This document shows, piece after piece, positions 16,965 to 25,978 of a stretch of DNA of 64,000 nt. The first letter of the stretch is position 1. Each line of letters starts with the position of its first letter. The notes beneath the pieces are model-generated. The model saw only the letters and a list, made by a program, of their open reading frames with translations. It did no database searches and was not told the DNA's origin. The stretch is taken from positions 310,001 through 374,000 of the forward strand of contig JBDNIY010000012.1 in the NCBI GenBank assembly GCA_041688015.1. The letters are read 5' to 3'. Source of the stretch: Parvibaculum sp041688015 (lineage in GTDB: Bacteria; Pseudomonadota; Alphaproteobacteria; Parvibaculales; Parvibaculaceae). The position numbers and the translations under genes were made by a program.

Positions 16965-17863
16965 GACAGATAAGACCTGCGTCGCGTCGCTCGCCAATTG
17001 CGCCAGACGAGAATGAACACCATCAGCGAGAAGACGAAAGCGATTTGATATTCGGCACCCAGCACAAACCCAGCCACATTCTCAAGTGCCCCAAGCGACA
17101 GCCCGGCGACAATCACACCGCCGACATTGCCGAGCCCTGCCACAACGACAATCATGAAGGAGCGCACTGTATAGGGCAGGCCAATATAGGGCTGGATATT
17201 CCACGCCATGACAGCGAGGCTACCCGCCGCTCCACATAATGCGCCGTTGAGCCCATAGGTCAGCGCATAAACGCGATCGGTATCGATGCCCAAGATATGC
17301 GCCGCGCGTGGGTTCTGCGCTGTCGCGCGAATGGCTTGTCCCATGCGGGCGTGACGCAGAAACAACCAGAGGCCCCCGCCCGCGACCAACGCCAAAACAA
17401 ACGCCACAACCTTGATCCAGGCCACTGTTACCGCGCCGTCAAGCGCATAGAACGAGCCAAGCCCGGTATCAATGCTGCGTACATCAGAGCCAAAGATCGT
17501 ATTCATCAATTGTTGAATGACAATGGAAAGCCCGAAGGTCGCAAGGATGGAGATGAAGAGATCTTTGTCCACGACCCGAAAAATCACCGTGTAATAGAGC
17601 CCCCAGCCGATGACGAACATCACGACGGCCGAAAGCGGGATGGCCGCATAGACCGGAACCCCATGCCCGACCGCCACAAAGGCGATGAAACCGCCCAGCA
17701 CAACCAACTCACCCTGCACGATATTGACGATATTAAGCACGCCCCAGACAAGCGACATGCCATAGGCCGCAAGAGCGAAAATCGCGCCCGCCAGAAGACC
17801 GTTCAACACAACGTCGAGCGCGAAGGCTGGGTGCTGAACCAGAAGAAAAAAATTATCGATCAA
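16961..17863 (-). CDS. livH: Branched-chain amino acid-type ABC transporter permease (LivH)
   Basis: A 300-residue polytopic permease with LivH hallmarks: NGLLAGAIFALAAYGMSLVWGVLNIVN near the N-terminus, IRATAQNPRAAHILGID (the EAA-like loop) and GLGNVGGVIVAGLSLG. Begins eight bases after the binding-protein stop. Inner-membrane channel subunit. Confidence 0.93.
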   Translation of the reverse strand: MIDNFFLLVQHPAFALDVVLNGLLAGAIFALAAYGMSLVWGVLNIVNIVQGELVVLGGFIAFVAVGHGVPVYAAIPLSAVVMFVIGWGLYYTVIFRVVDKDLFISILATFGLSIVIQQLMNTIFGSDVRSIDTGLGSFYALDGAVTVAWIKVVAFVLALVAGGGLWLFLRHARMGQAIRATAQNPRAAHILGIDTDRVYALTYGLNGALCGAAGSLAVMAWNIQPYIGLPYTVRSFMIVVVAGLGNVGGVIVAGLSLGALENVAGFVLGAEYQIAFVFSLMVFILVWRNWRATRRRSYLS

Positions 17864-17871
17864 GCGCGCTA

Positions 17872-19077
17872 CTACCTTTTGTCCCAGACCGGGGTCGGCG
17901 TTCGTAATTTCGCTTCAGCCCATTTTTCAGGATAGACGACAACATATTTGCCATCCTGTACCTGAAAGAGAACCGTCGGTTTGTCGGTATTTTTGCCGGT
18001 CTCATCAAATTTTACCGGACCATAAAAGCTCGCCAGATTGGTGGCCGACAGCGCATCGCGCACAGCCTTGGGATCAAGGCTGCCCGCCCGCGTGAAAGCA
18101 TCGGCATAAACCTCAACCGCTGCGCTCGATTCGGCTGCCTGATAAGGCGCTGGCTCATGGTAGGTCGCTTCATAAAGCACCGCATAGTCGCTCGCCTTGC
18201 CGAATAGATCGTCGGAATAGGCAAGCGACGGCGCCCATTGCGCCGCACACAGCGTATATTCTGCCGCCTTGCCAAATCTTTCCGCAATCTGCGCGCTGTC
18301 GCAATGGGTCATCGCTAACATCGGCACATTGACGCGTTGATCGGCCATCTGCCTGATCGCAGTGGCTGCGCCCTTGTCATGCCCAGACACAAACAAAATA
18401 TCCGGTTTCAGTAGCTTCACCTTGGTCAGGGTCACCGACATATCGCTCAATTCCGGCGGCAGCTTGTCGTCGACAACCACCTTCATGCCAAATTTTTTGG
18501 CGTCTTCGATCACCCCGTCGCGCACATCTTGGGAGAACGGATCATTCTCAAAGGCCAAACCGATTTTGAGTTTAGAGGGGTCCGCCGCATGAAAAGCCGC
18601 AAGGTCCACAGCGCCTTTGAGGTATTGGTCGGTCGTGGACAGCACGGCAAAGAGATATTTATAGCCTTTGCGAAACAACGAAACCGCCGCGCCATTGGCC
18701 TCGACCATCGGCACACCGTATTTTTCGGTAACAGGCGCCATCGCTTCGACAAGACCAGATGAATAAGGGCCGAGTAGATATTTAATGCCGTCCTGCTGGA
18801 TCAGCCGTTCTGCCAATTGCGCGCCACGCGCGGGCGTTGATTCATCGTCGTAATAGACCACCTCGAACTTGTAGGTCTTGTCCCCGACTTTTACGCCGCC
18901 GCGCTCATTGATCCGGGCGACCGCCAGATCATAGCCGTTGCGCGTATAAACGCCGTTTGACGAATACTTCCCGCTGAGCGACACGGCAGCGCCCAAGCGG
19001 ATGGTATCTTCCGCTTGGGCCACACCAGCAAAAGTGACGGCGGCGGCAAGTGCACAGATTACCAAACCAAATTTCAT
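17872..19077 (-). CDS. livK: ABC transporter periplasmic substrate-binding protein (LivK-like)
   Basis: A 401-residue type I periplasmic binding protein: signal peptide MKFGLVICALAAAVTFAGVAQA, then DTIRLGAAVSLSGKYSSNG, NERGGVKVGDKTY and YLLGPYSSG, with DILFVSGHDKGAATAIRQM in lobe 2. Start at 19077 after GGGAGCGAGA; the frame is open to 19128. First gene of the operon. Relatives bind branched-chain amino acids but also amides, urea or aromatic acids, so the ligand is unresolved. Confidence 0.88.
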   Translation of the reverse strand: MKFGLVICALAAAVTFAGVAQAEDTIRLGAAVSLSGKYSSNGVYTRNGYDLAVARINERGGVKVGDKTYKFEVVYYDDESTPARGAQLAERLIQQDGIKYLLGPYSSGLVEAMAPVTEKYGVPMVEANGAAVSLFRKGYKYLFAVLSTTDQYLKGAVDLAAFHAADPSKLKIGLAFENDPFSQDVRDGVIEDAKKFGMKVVVDDKLPPELSDMSVTLTKVKLLKPDILFVSGHDKGAATAIRQMADQRVNVPMLAMTHCDSAQIAERFGKAAEYTLCAAQWAPSLAYSDDLFGKASDYAVLYEATYHEPAPYQAAESSAAVEVYADAFTRAGSLDPKAVRDALSATNLASFYGPVKFDETGKNTDKPTVLFQVQDGKYVVVYPEKWAEAKLRTPTPVWDKR

Positions 19078-19251
19078 TCTCGCTCCCGCTAACTCGCCAA
19101 AAATGGCCATTGCCGATCTTGACGCCACCCCAACTCGTTCCCATCTCTTGTCCGCAGACGCCGCATGTGTCGGGTCTGCGGTGGCTCAAGGTCCTGTCGG
19201 CCAGATGGCGGCATCCAAGCCTTTTGTCATGTTTCTATACCATTGCTTTCG

Positions 19252-19280
19252 GTCGCCTTGGTCCGAAAAGGTCCAGCGAC
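19252..19280 (+). promoter_or_regulatory. Hairpin in the hsp20 leader, possible thermosensor element
   Basis: GTCGC (19252-19256) pairs with GCGAC (19276-19280), with an inner TGGTCC/GGTCCA stem containing one U-U mismatch and a GAAAA loop. It lies 7 bases before the A-rich SD (AAAAAAGG). Upstream CCTTTTGT (19220-19227) is complementary to ACAAAAAAGG and could sequester the SD. Structure seen; thermosensing is inference. Confidence 0.35.
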
Positions 19281-19295
19281 ACAAAAAAGGATGAG

Positions 19296-19766
19296 ATGAC
19301 TATGCGTACATTCGATTTTTCGCCGCTTTATCGCTCCAGCGTGGGCTTTGATCAGTTGCAGTCTTTGCTTGATTCTGTATCACGCGAGACCGATGCCCCC
19401 ACCTACCCGCCCTATAATATCGAACGCCTTGGCGAGAGCGATTATCGCATCTCCATGGCCGTGGCGGGTTTTGCCGAGGCTGACCTCTCGATTGAAGCAA
19501 AGCAAAACGTGCTGACAATTGCCGGCAAACGCACCCAAGCTGAAGACGCCACATACCTTCATCAAGGCATTGCCGGACGCAGCTTTGAGCGCCGCTTCCA
19601 GCTTGCCGAACATGTCGAAGTAAAAGGTGCATCACTTGCTAACGGGTTGCTGCATGTCGATCTAGTTCGTCAAGTCCCCGAGCAGTTGAAAGCCCGCCAG
19701 ATTACCATTGCGACCGGTAACGCTGAGGCCAAAGCCATTGAAGGCACCCTCGCCACCGCTGAATAA
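19296..19766 (+). CDS. hsp20: Small heat shock protein Hsp20 (IbpA-like)
   Basis: A 156-residue alpha-crystallin-domain chaperone. The N-terminus (MTMRTFDFSPLYRSSVGFDQL) matches class A rhizobial Hsp20/IbpA; the core runs from YNIERLGESDYRISMAVAGF through RSFERRFQLAEHVEVKGASLANGLLHVDLVR, where the A-x-x-x-N-G-L-L signature lies. ATP-independent holdase for unfolding proteins in the cytoplasm. Start at 19296 after AAGGATGAG; ATG at 19302 is alternative. Closed by a terminator. Confidence 0.92.
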   Translation: MTMRTFDFSPLYRSSVGFDQLQSLLDSVSRETDAPTYPPYNIERLGESDYRISMAVAGFAEADLSIEAKQNVLTIAGKRTQAEDATYLHQGIAGRSFERRFQLAEHVEVKGASLANGLLHVDLVRQVPEQLKARQITIATGNAEAKAIEGTLATAE

Positions 19767-19781
19767 CCACAAGCAAGACCA

Positions 19782-19811
19782 AACGCCTCTTCCATCGGGA
19801 GAGGCGTTTTC
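19782..19811 (+). terminator. Rho-independent terminator of hsp20 (convergent with the Pat-like gene)
   Basis: ACGCCTCT (19784-19791) pairs with AGAGGCGT (19801-19808), loop of nine, trailing TTTTCC; on the minus strand the mirrored side is A/T-poor beyond GGTTTG-like sequence, so it serves mainly hsp20. Confidence 0.75.
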
Positions 19812-22502
19812 CTATTGTGTCTTTGTAAGATCGAGAACGACCTCAAGAACACTCGGCTCCCCCTCAAGCAGCGCCCGCGTGAAGCCAAGTTCCTTGCACA
19901 GATCGAGCATCGATCCGTTCTCCCTCAACACATGGCCAAACAATTTGCCAACGCCCCGCATCCGCGCATAAGCAATCAAGTGTTGCATCATGGCGTAACC
20001 GAGCCCGATGCCCTGCCGGTCGCTGCGAACCAGAATAGCAAATTCCGCACGCTCTCGGTTTGGGGTCTCTGACAGGCGGCCCACCACGGAAATTTCGTTC
20101 ATACTGTCATCGGTAAAGACGACAAAGGCCATCTCGCGGTCATAGTCGATCTGGGTCAGCCGCGCTGCCAATTGCCGTGGCAAGCGGCGCAGCGGCGAGA
20201 GAAAGCGCATCCGCGAATCTTCATGGTCGGTATGTTCGAGCAAGTCATCAATCAGCGGCGTATCTTCCGGCCTGATCGGACGCATCGGAAATTTGCGCCC
20301 ATCGCGCGACGCAAGCGCGCCTTCAAGATCTGAAGGGTACGGCCGCACAGCAAACCGTCGTGTCCCGTCTCCCTTGGCCTCCTGCACACGTACACGCGCA
20401 TCAAGGGCGATAACGCCGTGCTGATCGGCGAGCAACGGATTGATGTCAAGTTCGCAGACTTCAGGCAAATCGGCTGCAAGATCGCCCAAAGCCATCAATG
20501 TGCCAGCGATCGCATCAAGGTCAGCGGGCCTGCGCCCGCGATATCCCTCCAACAATTTGAAGATACGCGTCCGACGAATGAGATCGTCGGCCAACACGCG
20601 ATTAAGCGGCGGCAAGGCCATCGCCTTATCTCGTATGATTTCCACCGCCGTACCGCCCTGCCCGAACAGCAGCACTGGCCCGAAAGTCACATCATCAACA
20701 ATGCCGAGAATAAGCTCAAACGCCGACGGGCGGCTGACCATGTGCTGCACGGTAAAGCCTTCGACCCGCGCCTCTGGCGCGGCCTTGGCGACACTCTCAA
20801 GGATTTGCTCGGCCGCCTTGCCCACAGCCGCAGCACTTTCAAGGTCAAGGACCACCCCACCCACGTCTGTCTTATGTGTGATATTGGGTGACAAAATCTT
20901 GAGCGCCACAGGATAACCAATGTCGCCAGCCATCTGCGCTGCTTCATCGGCGTCGCGCGCAATCCGCGTCTCGACAATCGGGATTCCATAGGCCACCAGC
21001 AACGCCTTGGCCTCCCATTCGTTCAACCATTCGCGCTTGTCAGCCAGCACTTGGGCAACAATCTTGCGGGCACTCGCAAGATTGCGATCTGGCCAAGCGG
21101 GACCAGCCGGTGGAATTTCCATCAACAATCGCTGATTGCGCAAAAAACGTATTTCCAACATGAAGGCATGGATCGCCTGTTTGGGCGTGTCATAGGTCGG
21201 AACATTGCGATCAAGAAAGACCTGGCGTCCGGCCCGCGCACCTTGGTCGCCGAGCCAGCTCGTAAAGACGGTTTTGGTACTCTTGAGAGCCGCGTCAGCA
21301 ACCGCGTGAGCGGCTTCGACATTATCGACCACAGCCGTTGGGCAATTGAGCACCAATACCGCATCCGTACCCGGATCGGCCAACACCACATCAATCGAGG
21401 CCGCATAGCGCGATGCAGGCGCATCGCCGATTATGTCAATCGGATTGGCGTGGCTCCATGTGCGTGGGAGAACCTCGTTCAGGCGCGCAATCGTCTCAGG
21501 TGCCAGTTCTGCCATGCGCGCGCCTTCATCCAACGCAACATCTGTCGCAAGCACACCGACGCCACCACCATTGGTGAGAATGGCAAGTCGGTTCCCCGCT
21601 AAGGGTCGCTTCTCTGGATTGGTGGAAAGCGTTTCGGCCGCATCAAACAAATCCTCAATGCCATCCGCCCGCAACATGCCCGCACGCTGAAACGCCGCCT
21701 GATAGACAGCGTCAGACCCGGCCAATGCGCCAGTGTGAGACGCCGCTGCCTTAGCCGCCTCCGCATGCCGCCCCGACTTGACTACGACTACAGGCTTCAA
21801 ACGTGAAGCCTGCCGCGCCGCCGACATAAATTTTCGTGCCTCTGTAATCTGCTCGACATAAAGCAGAATGGAACTCGTCTGCGGATCTTGAGCGAGATAG
21901 TCCAGCATATCGCCAAAATCGACATCCGACATACCGCCGAGCGATACGATGTGCGAAAAGCCAATGCCGCGCGTGGTTGCCCAGTCCAGCATCGCCGTCA
22001 CAACCGCCCCCGATTGCGACACAAAGGCAATGTGGCCTTTAAGCGGTGTCAGATGCGCAAAAGAAGCATTAAGCCCGATGCTCGGCACCATCAGTCCAAG
22101 ACAATTTGGCCCGACAATGCGCATCAATCCCGGCCGGGCAGCCTCCAGTATCCCGGCTTGCAACCGCTTGCCTTCCGCGCCTAATTCACCAAAACCTGCC
22201 GTAATGATTACAGCCGCTTTCGTGCCGCGTGCACAAAGATCGCCAACAATCCCAGGCACGCTCGCAGGCGGCGTTGCAATCACAGCGAGATCAGGCGTCT
22301 CAGGAAGGCTTGCCACATCGCGATATGATTTGATCTCGCCGAACGCCCGGGCATGCGGATTGACCGCTGAAATGGTGCCTTCAAACCCCGCCCCGGTCAT
22401 ATTGCGCAAAAGAACGTCGCCAACGCTGTCGTGCCTCGCGCTCGCCCCGACAAGAACAAGAGAACGCGGCGCAAACATCTTTTCGAGATTGCGTGTGGAC
22501 AT
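19812..22502 (-). CDS. Acyl-CoA ligase (ADP-forming type)/GNAT acetyltransferase fusion (Pat-like)
   Basis: An 896-residue fusion. N-terminal CoA-binding and ligase-CoA domains (FAPRSLVLVGASARHDSVG; VGPNCLGLMVPS; FVSQSGAV) are followed by an ATP-grasp region (about 480-690; YPVALKILSPNITHKTDVGGV, LLFGQGGTAVEI) and a C-terminal GNAT domain (about 735-895; IRPEDTPLIDDLL, RSDRQGIGLGYAMMQHL). This is the architecture of Salmonella Pat and related protein lysine acetyltransferases, in which the ligase part is regulatory. The ATG at 22502 follows GGAG at a proper distance; an in-frame TTG lies at 22514. Divergent from a histidine kinase gene. Confidence 0.88.
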   Translation of the reverse strand: MSTRNLEKMFAPRSLVLVGASARHDSVGDVLLRNMTGAGFEGTISAVNPHARAFGEIKSYRDVASLPETPDLAVIATPPASVPGIVGDLCARGTKAAVIITAGFGELGAEGKRLQAGILEAARPGLMRIVGPNCLGLMVPSIGLNASFAHLTPLKGHIAFVSQSGAVVTAMLDWATTRGIGFSHIVSLGGMSDVDFGDMLDYLAQDPQTSSILLYVEQITEARKFMSAARQASRLKPVVVVKSGRHAEAAKAAASHTGALAGSDAVYQAAFQRAGMLRADGIEDLFDAAETLSTNPEKRPLAGNRLAILTNGGGVGVLATDVALDEGARMAELAPETIARLNEVLPRTWSHANPIDIIGDAPASRYAASIDVVLADPGTDAVLVLNCPTAVVDNVEAAHAVADAALKSTKTVFTSWLGDQGARAGRQVFLDRNVPTYDTPKQAIHAFMLEIRFLRNQRLLMEIPPAGPAWPDRNLASARKIVAQVLADKREWLNEWEAKALLVAYGIPIVETRIARDADEAAQMAGDIGYPVALKILSPNITHKTDVGGVVLDLESAAAVGKAAEQILESVAKAAPEARVEGFTVQHMVSRPSAFELILGIVDDVTFGPVLLFGQGGTAVEIIRDKAMALPPLNRVLADDLIRRTRIFKLLEGYRGRRPADLDAIAGTLMALGDLAADLPEVCELDINPLLADQHGVIALDARVRVQEAKGDGTRRFAVRPYPSDLEGALASRDGRKFPMRPIRPEDTPLIDDLLEHTDHEDSRMRFLSPLRRLPRQLAARLTQIDYDREMAFVVFTDDSMNEISVVGRLSETPNRERAEFAILVRSDRQGIGLGYAMMQHLIAYARMRGVGKLFGHVLRENGSMLDLCKELGFTRALLEGEPSVLEVVLDLTKTQ

Positions 22503-22830
22503 ACAGCACTCCAATGTTCAGGGGCGGTTTTAAGCTGGGCCTCGAAGGTGAGGGCAACCGATCGCCCACGCAACCACGATTGTGAGCCACCTGCAGATTG
22601 CCCCGCGCAACGGTAAGTCCTTTGCGCCACCAGATGGCCACCCGCTTAGCCCTGCAACATGTGACCAACCTACCAAATTTAGCCTCCTGTTAACCGCTTT
22701 GCTCATAAAATGCCTATTGTATTATGGGTCTGGCGGACAACATGGCGCTCCCCCGGCGGGTAGAAATGCGGACGAAACCGTCCATCCAACCACCAATGTC
22801 GCAAAGTCGACATCGGCGGAGGGCGAGCGC
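22503..22830. other. Divergent intergenic region between the Pat-like and hybrid kinase genes
   Basis: No gene or clear repeat seen. An AT-rich stretch near 22680-22730 (TGCCTATTGTATTATGGG) contains a TATTAT -10-like hexamer that could serve the plus-strand kinase, but no well-spaced -35 is convincing. Confidence 0.45.
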
Positions 22831-25419
22831 ATGAACAAACGGCAATCTCGTTACCAGTTTCCCCAACTGTCTCGTACATTTACGGTCAAGTTCTTGTCCG
22901 TCTGTCTTGTCCTGACTATTGTGCAAGGGGCGCTCGAATACAAAAATATCCATCGTTTGCTATTTGAACAGCTTGACCAACGTGCCGAAACTGTCGCGAG
23001 CAACTTTATGTTGCTCAACAAAATCGGCCATCGTTTTTCCTTGAACCAAGCCAAGCAATTGGCCGAATGGAACGTCCACAATCTCGATGACGTCGAGAAC
23101 ATTATTCTCGTTGATCCTCAGTTCAACGTTCTCGCCCACGCCGCACGAAGCGACGAGGTGAACCACGCCAAAGCCCCGTCCATCATCAGTGATCCAGCTA
23201 TCCGCAAGGCGCTTGCACAAAGTTTTGATGACCAGCAGTCCCACGATGTCAATTTCACGACCGACAAAGTACCGCTTCACGCGCTGATTGTTCCCATGCC
23301 TTCGCTGGGCATCAGCATGATCATGACAATCAATCTCGTTGCTGTGCGCAAGGACATCACCGTCACCGTTCTTGGCTCCTTGATACGTCGGGTGGGCATC
23401 ATGCTAACGCTACTCATCGTTACTTTCATGATGATCCGCCGTTCCATTCTGACCCCGTTATCGCTGCTCGCCCGAGCGGTCAAATCCAGTCGTGCAAACG
23501 GACGGTATGTGCCGCCCTCGGGCATGCCACGCAACGAGATCGGGACACTAGCAGACGTCATCGGTGACGTCTTTCAAGAACTCAAGCAATCGCTGGAAGA
23601 AAACGAACGCCTTGCTCAGGTCGCCAATGGCACCCATGCCGGCGTTCTCATCGCTGACGCGTCGGGTCGGATTATCTGGGCCAATGCTGGTTTTACACAA
23701 CAAACCGGCTTCACGCGCAGCGATATTGAAGGACGAACACCTACCGACATAGCCAACAACGGTCATATCATCGGGGCGGTTGACGTATTAAGTAAAGCGC
23801 TACGCTTTGGGCTGGGCTGCAATATTGAAACGCTCAACCACACGCGAAATGGCGAGCCTTACTGGGCCGCCATCGAAGTGCGCCCGATCCGTACAGAACG
23901 CGACCTGATCAAGAACTTCATTATTGTCGAAACCGACATCACACCCTTCAAGAATGCAGAAAAGGCGTTGCAGGCCAGTCAGTCACAAATTGAAGAACGC
24001 GTCGCCGAGCTACAGGAAACACATAAGGTTCTGCAGGCCGAACGGAGCAAACTCGATCAGACCGCAATGGAGCTTGCGGCGGCAAAGGAAACAGCCGAAC
24101 GAGCAAATCGCGCTAAATCCGATTTTCTGGCAACCATGAGCCATGAAATTCGCACACCCATGAACGGTGTCATCGGGCTTGCGGACGTCTTGTTGCAAAG
24201 TAAAATGACGCCGCGGCAACACGAACAAACGTTGCTGATCAAGGAATCAGGCGAGAGCCTTCTCATCATCATTAACGGAATTCTGGACCATTCCAAGCTC
24301 GAAGCCGGTCATCTAGAGTTAAATTCAAGCGCCCATGCGCCACGCGACATCGCAAACGCAGTTCTGGATTTAATGCAAACGCCAGCAACTCAAAAAGGGC
24401 TGTCCCTAACATCTAACATCGCCGAAGAGGTTCCAAACATTTTTCTTTGCGACGGAAAACGCCTCCGCCAGATTTTGTTGAATCTCGTTGGCAATGCGAT
24501 CAAATTTACCAGCACCGGTTCAGTGGAATTACGCATCTTCCTCAATGCCTCAGACGATACGACAAAATCACGCATCGTCTTTGCCGTGCGCGACACAGGG
24601 ATCGGCATCTCTAACGCCACCTTGTCCAAACTTTTTAATCGCTACGCACAAGCTGACGCATCAACAACGACGACACATGGCGGCACCGGGCTCGGTCTTG
24701 CCATCAGCCGTGAATTGGCGACGCTGATGAACGGTACCATTGATGTCGTGAGTGCGCCCGGCATTGGCACGACCTTCAGCCTCCTCTTGCCACTCGACCC
24801 GGTCGAGGCGACTTCAAATTCAACACAACAATCTATGCCGCGACCCGCGACCGTGGAACGGCCCAAGGACCAGGTCCAACAGAAATCTATTGAGGCAACA
24901 ACAAATGTCACCAGCGAAAAGCTGCGTATTTTGCTGGCTGAAGATCAACCAGTAAACCAAAAACTGATGCGCGCTATCATGGAACAATTGGGGCATGAAC
25001 TGACCATTGCCAACAACGGCGTTGAAGCCGTGAAGGCCATGCGCCAAGCGGCCTTCGATTTGATCTTGATGGATATCCAGATGCCCGAACTCGATGGCAT
25101 CCTGACCACGAAAGTCATTCGCAGCGCCGACGCTAGTTGGCGTCACATTCCCATTATAGCGCTTACTGCTCACGCTATGGAAAGCCACCGCCAGACCTAC
25201 ATGTCGGCGGGCATGGATGGCTTTGTCTCAAAGCCTTTCCGCATGGATGTGTTGATCGGTGAAATATCTCGCGTGCTAAACGAAGCCTCACAAAATAATA
25301 CAGATCAGTCTGTAATCGCTGTCAACGATACATCAACCACCCCACCGCCTGCCAAAACAGAAGCGAAGAATGCGGCTATGGCCGACGTGCTGGACGATCT
25401 GGAAAACCTGATCGCTTGA
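22831..25419 (+). CDS. Membrane hybrid sensor histidine kinase (PAS, HisKA, HATPase, receiver)
   Basis: An 862-residue kinase. Start at 22831 follows GGAGGGCGAGCGC. Order: first membrane helix near residues 18-37, a periplasmic sensor of about 130 residues, second helix near 185-210, HAMP-like linker, PAS (ADASGRIIWANAGFTQQTGF), a coiled coil, HisKA with phospho-acceptor H438 in FLATMSHEIRTPMNG, HATPase with VGNAIKFT, VRDTGIGIS and GGTGLGLAIS, and a C-terminal receiver with D748 in LILMDIQMPELDG and AEDQPVNQK. The tail beyond the receiver is unassigned. An Hpt-type protein is encoded convergently 47 bases downstream and is a natural phosphorelay partner. Confidence 0.92.
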   Translation: MNKRQSRYQFPQLSRTFTVKFLSVCLVLTIVQGALEYKNIHRLLFEQLDQRAETVASNFMLLNKIGHRFSLNQAKQLAEWNVHNLDDVENIILVDPQFNVLAHAARSDEVNHAKAPSIISDPAIRKALAQSFDDQQSHDVNFTTDKVPLHALIVPMPSLGISMIMTINLVAVRKDITVTVLGSLIRRVGIMLTLLIVTFMMIRRSILTPLSLLARAVKSSRANGRYVPPSGMPRNEIGTLADVIGDVFQELKQSLEENERLAQVANGTHAGVLIADASGRIIWANAGFTQQTGFTRSDIEGRTPTDIANNGHIIGAVDVLSKALRFGLGCNIETLNHTRNGEPYWAAIEVRPIRTERDLIKNFIIVETDITPFKNAEKALQASQSQIEERVAELQETHKVLQAERSKLDQTAMELAAAKETAERANRAKSDFLATMSHEIRTPMNGVIGLADVLLQSKMTPRQHEQTLLIKESGESLLIIINGILDHSKLEAGHLELNSSAHAPRDIANAVLDLMQTPATQKGLSLTSNIAEEVPNIFLCDGKRLRQILLNLVGNAIKFTSTGSVELRIFLNASDDTTKSRIVFAVRDTGIGISNATLSKLFNRYAQADASTTTTHGGTGLGLAISRELATLMNGTIDVVSAPGIGTTFSLLLPLDPVEATSNSTQQSMPRPATVERPKDQVQQKSIEATTNVTSEKLRILLAEDQPVNQKLMRAIMEQLGHELTIANNGVEAVKAMRQAAFDLILMDIQMPELDGILTTKVIRSADASWRHIPIIALTAHAMESHRQTYMSAGMDGFVSKPFRMDVLIGEISRVLNEASQNNTDQSVIAVNDTSTTPPPAKTEAKNAAMADVLDDLENLIA

Positions 25420-25466
25420 TCATAAAAAAACAAATCGTATAGAGATTAATTAGTTGATTGGAAGTG

Positions 25467-25883
25467 TTAGTGCGTCAGCGCCGCGAGCTTAACGACGATG
25501 CGCTCACCGGTTTCGCCGCCCGTACCAGAGATATCGTTCTCACTGACCATTTTCAGAATTTTGATATGAGCGTAAACAATATTAAGTTCATCAGCCGTCT
25601 TGCGTTCTGCGCTTCGAATATAGTCACAAAGAGAGGCACCGATCGACGTCACAAGATCATAACCGAACGAACCACCTTGCCCTTTGATATTGTGTGAGAT
25701 GGCTTGCACTTGACGGAGAACTTCGGCAGCGGCAACGCCTTGGTCAAGACTTGCCCAGATATCCACGAGCGTCTGGACGTCCTGCATAAGTTGATCGCGG
25801 TAGCTCGCCGACAGGGCAGCAACCGCCGCTTCTGCCTGAGCGATCATCGCCTCAAAATCTGTGGCTTTTTCTGCGCTACCCAT
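25467..25883 (-). CDS. Hpt (histidine phosphotransfer) domain protein
   Basis: A 138-residue mostly helical protein with the Hpt-like segment QAISHNIKGQGGSFGYDLV; H64 is the expected phosphorylation site (H-x-x-K-G motif). No other domain is visible. It lies tail-to-tail with the hybrid histidine kinase, whose receiver could pass phosphate to it. Stand-alone Hpt proteins relay phosphate from hybrid kinases to output response regulators; no response regulator with an output domain is in the window. Confidence 0.72.
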   Translation of the reverse strand: MGSAEKATDFEAMIAQAEAAVAALSASYRDQLMQDVQTLVDIWASLDQGVAAAEVLRQVQAISHNIKGQGGSFGYDLVTSIGASLCDYIRSAERKTADELNIVYAHIKILKMVSENDISGTGGETGERIVVKLAALTH

Positions 25884-25978
25884 CGTCTACGTGGCCCATG
25901 CCCAAGGTCAAATCCGATTGCCGGACCGCCTAAGACTACGCAATTGGCCTTAATGAATTCTGAATTCTCAACCTTGTC

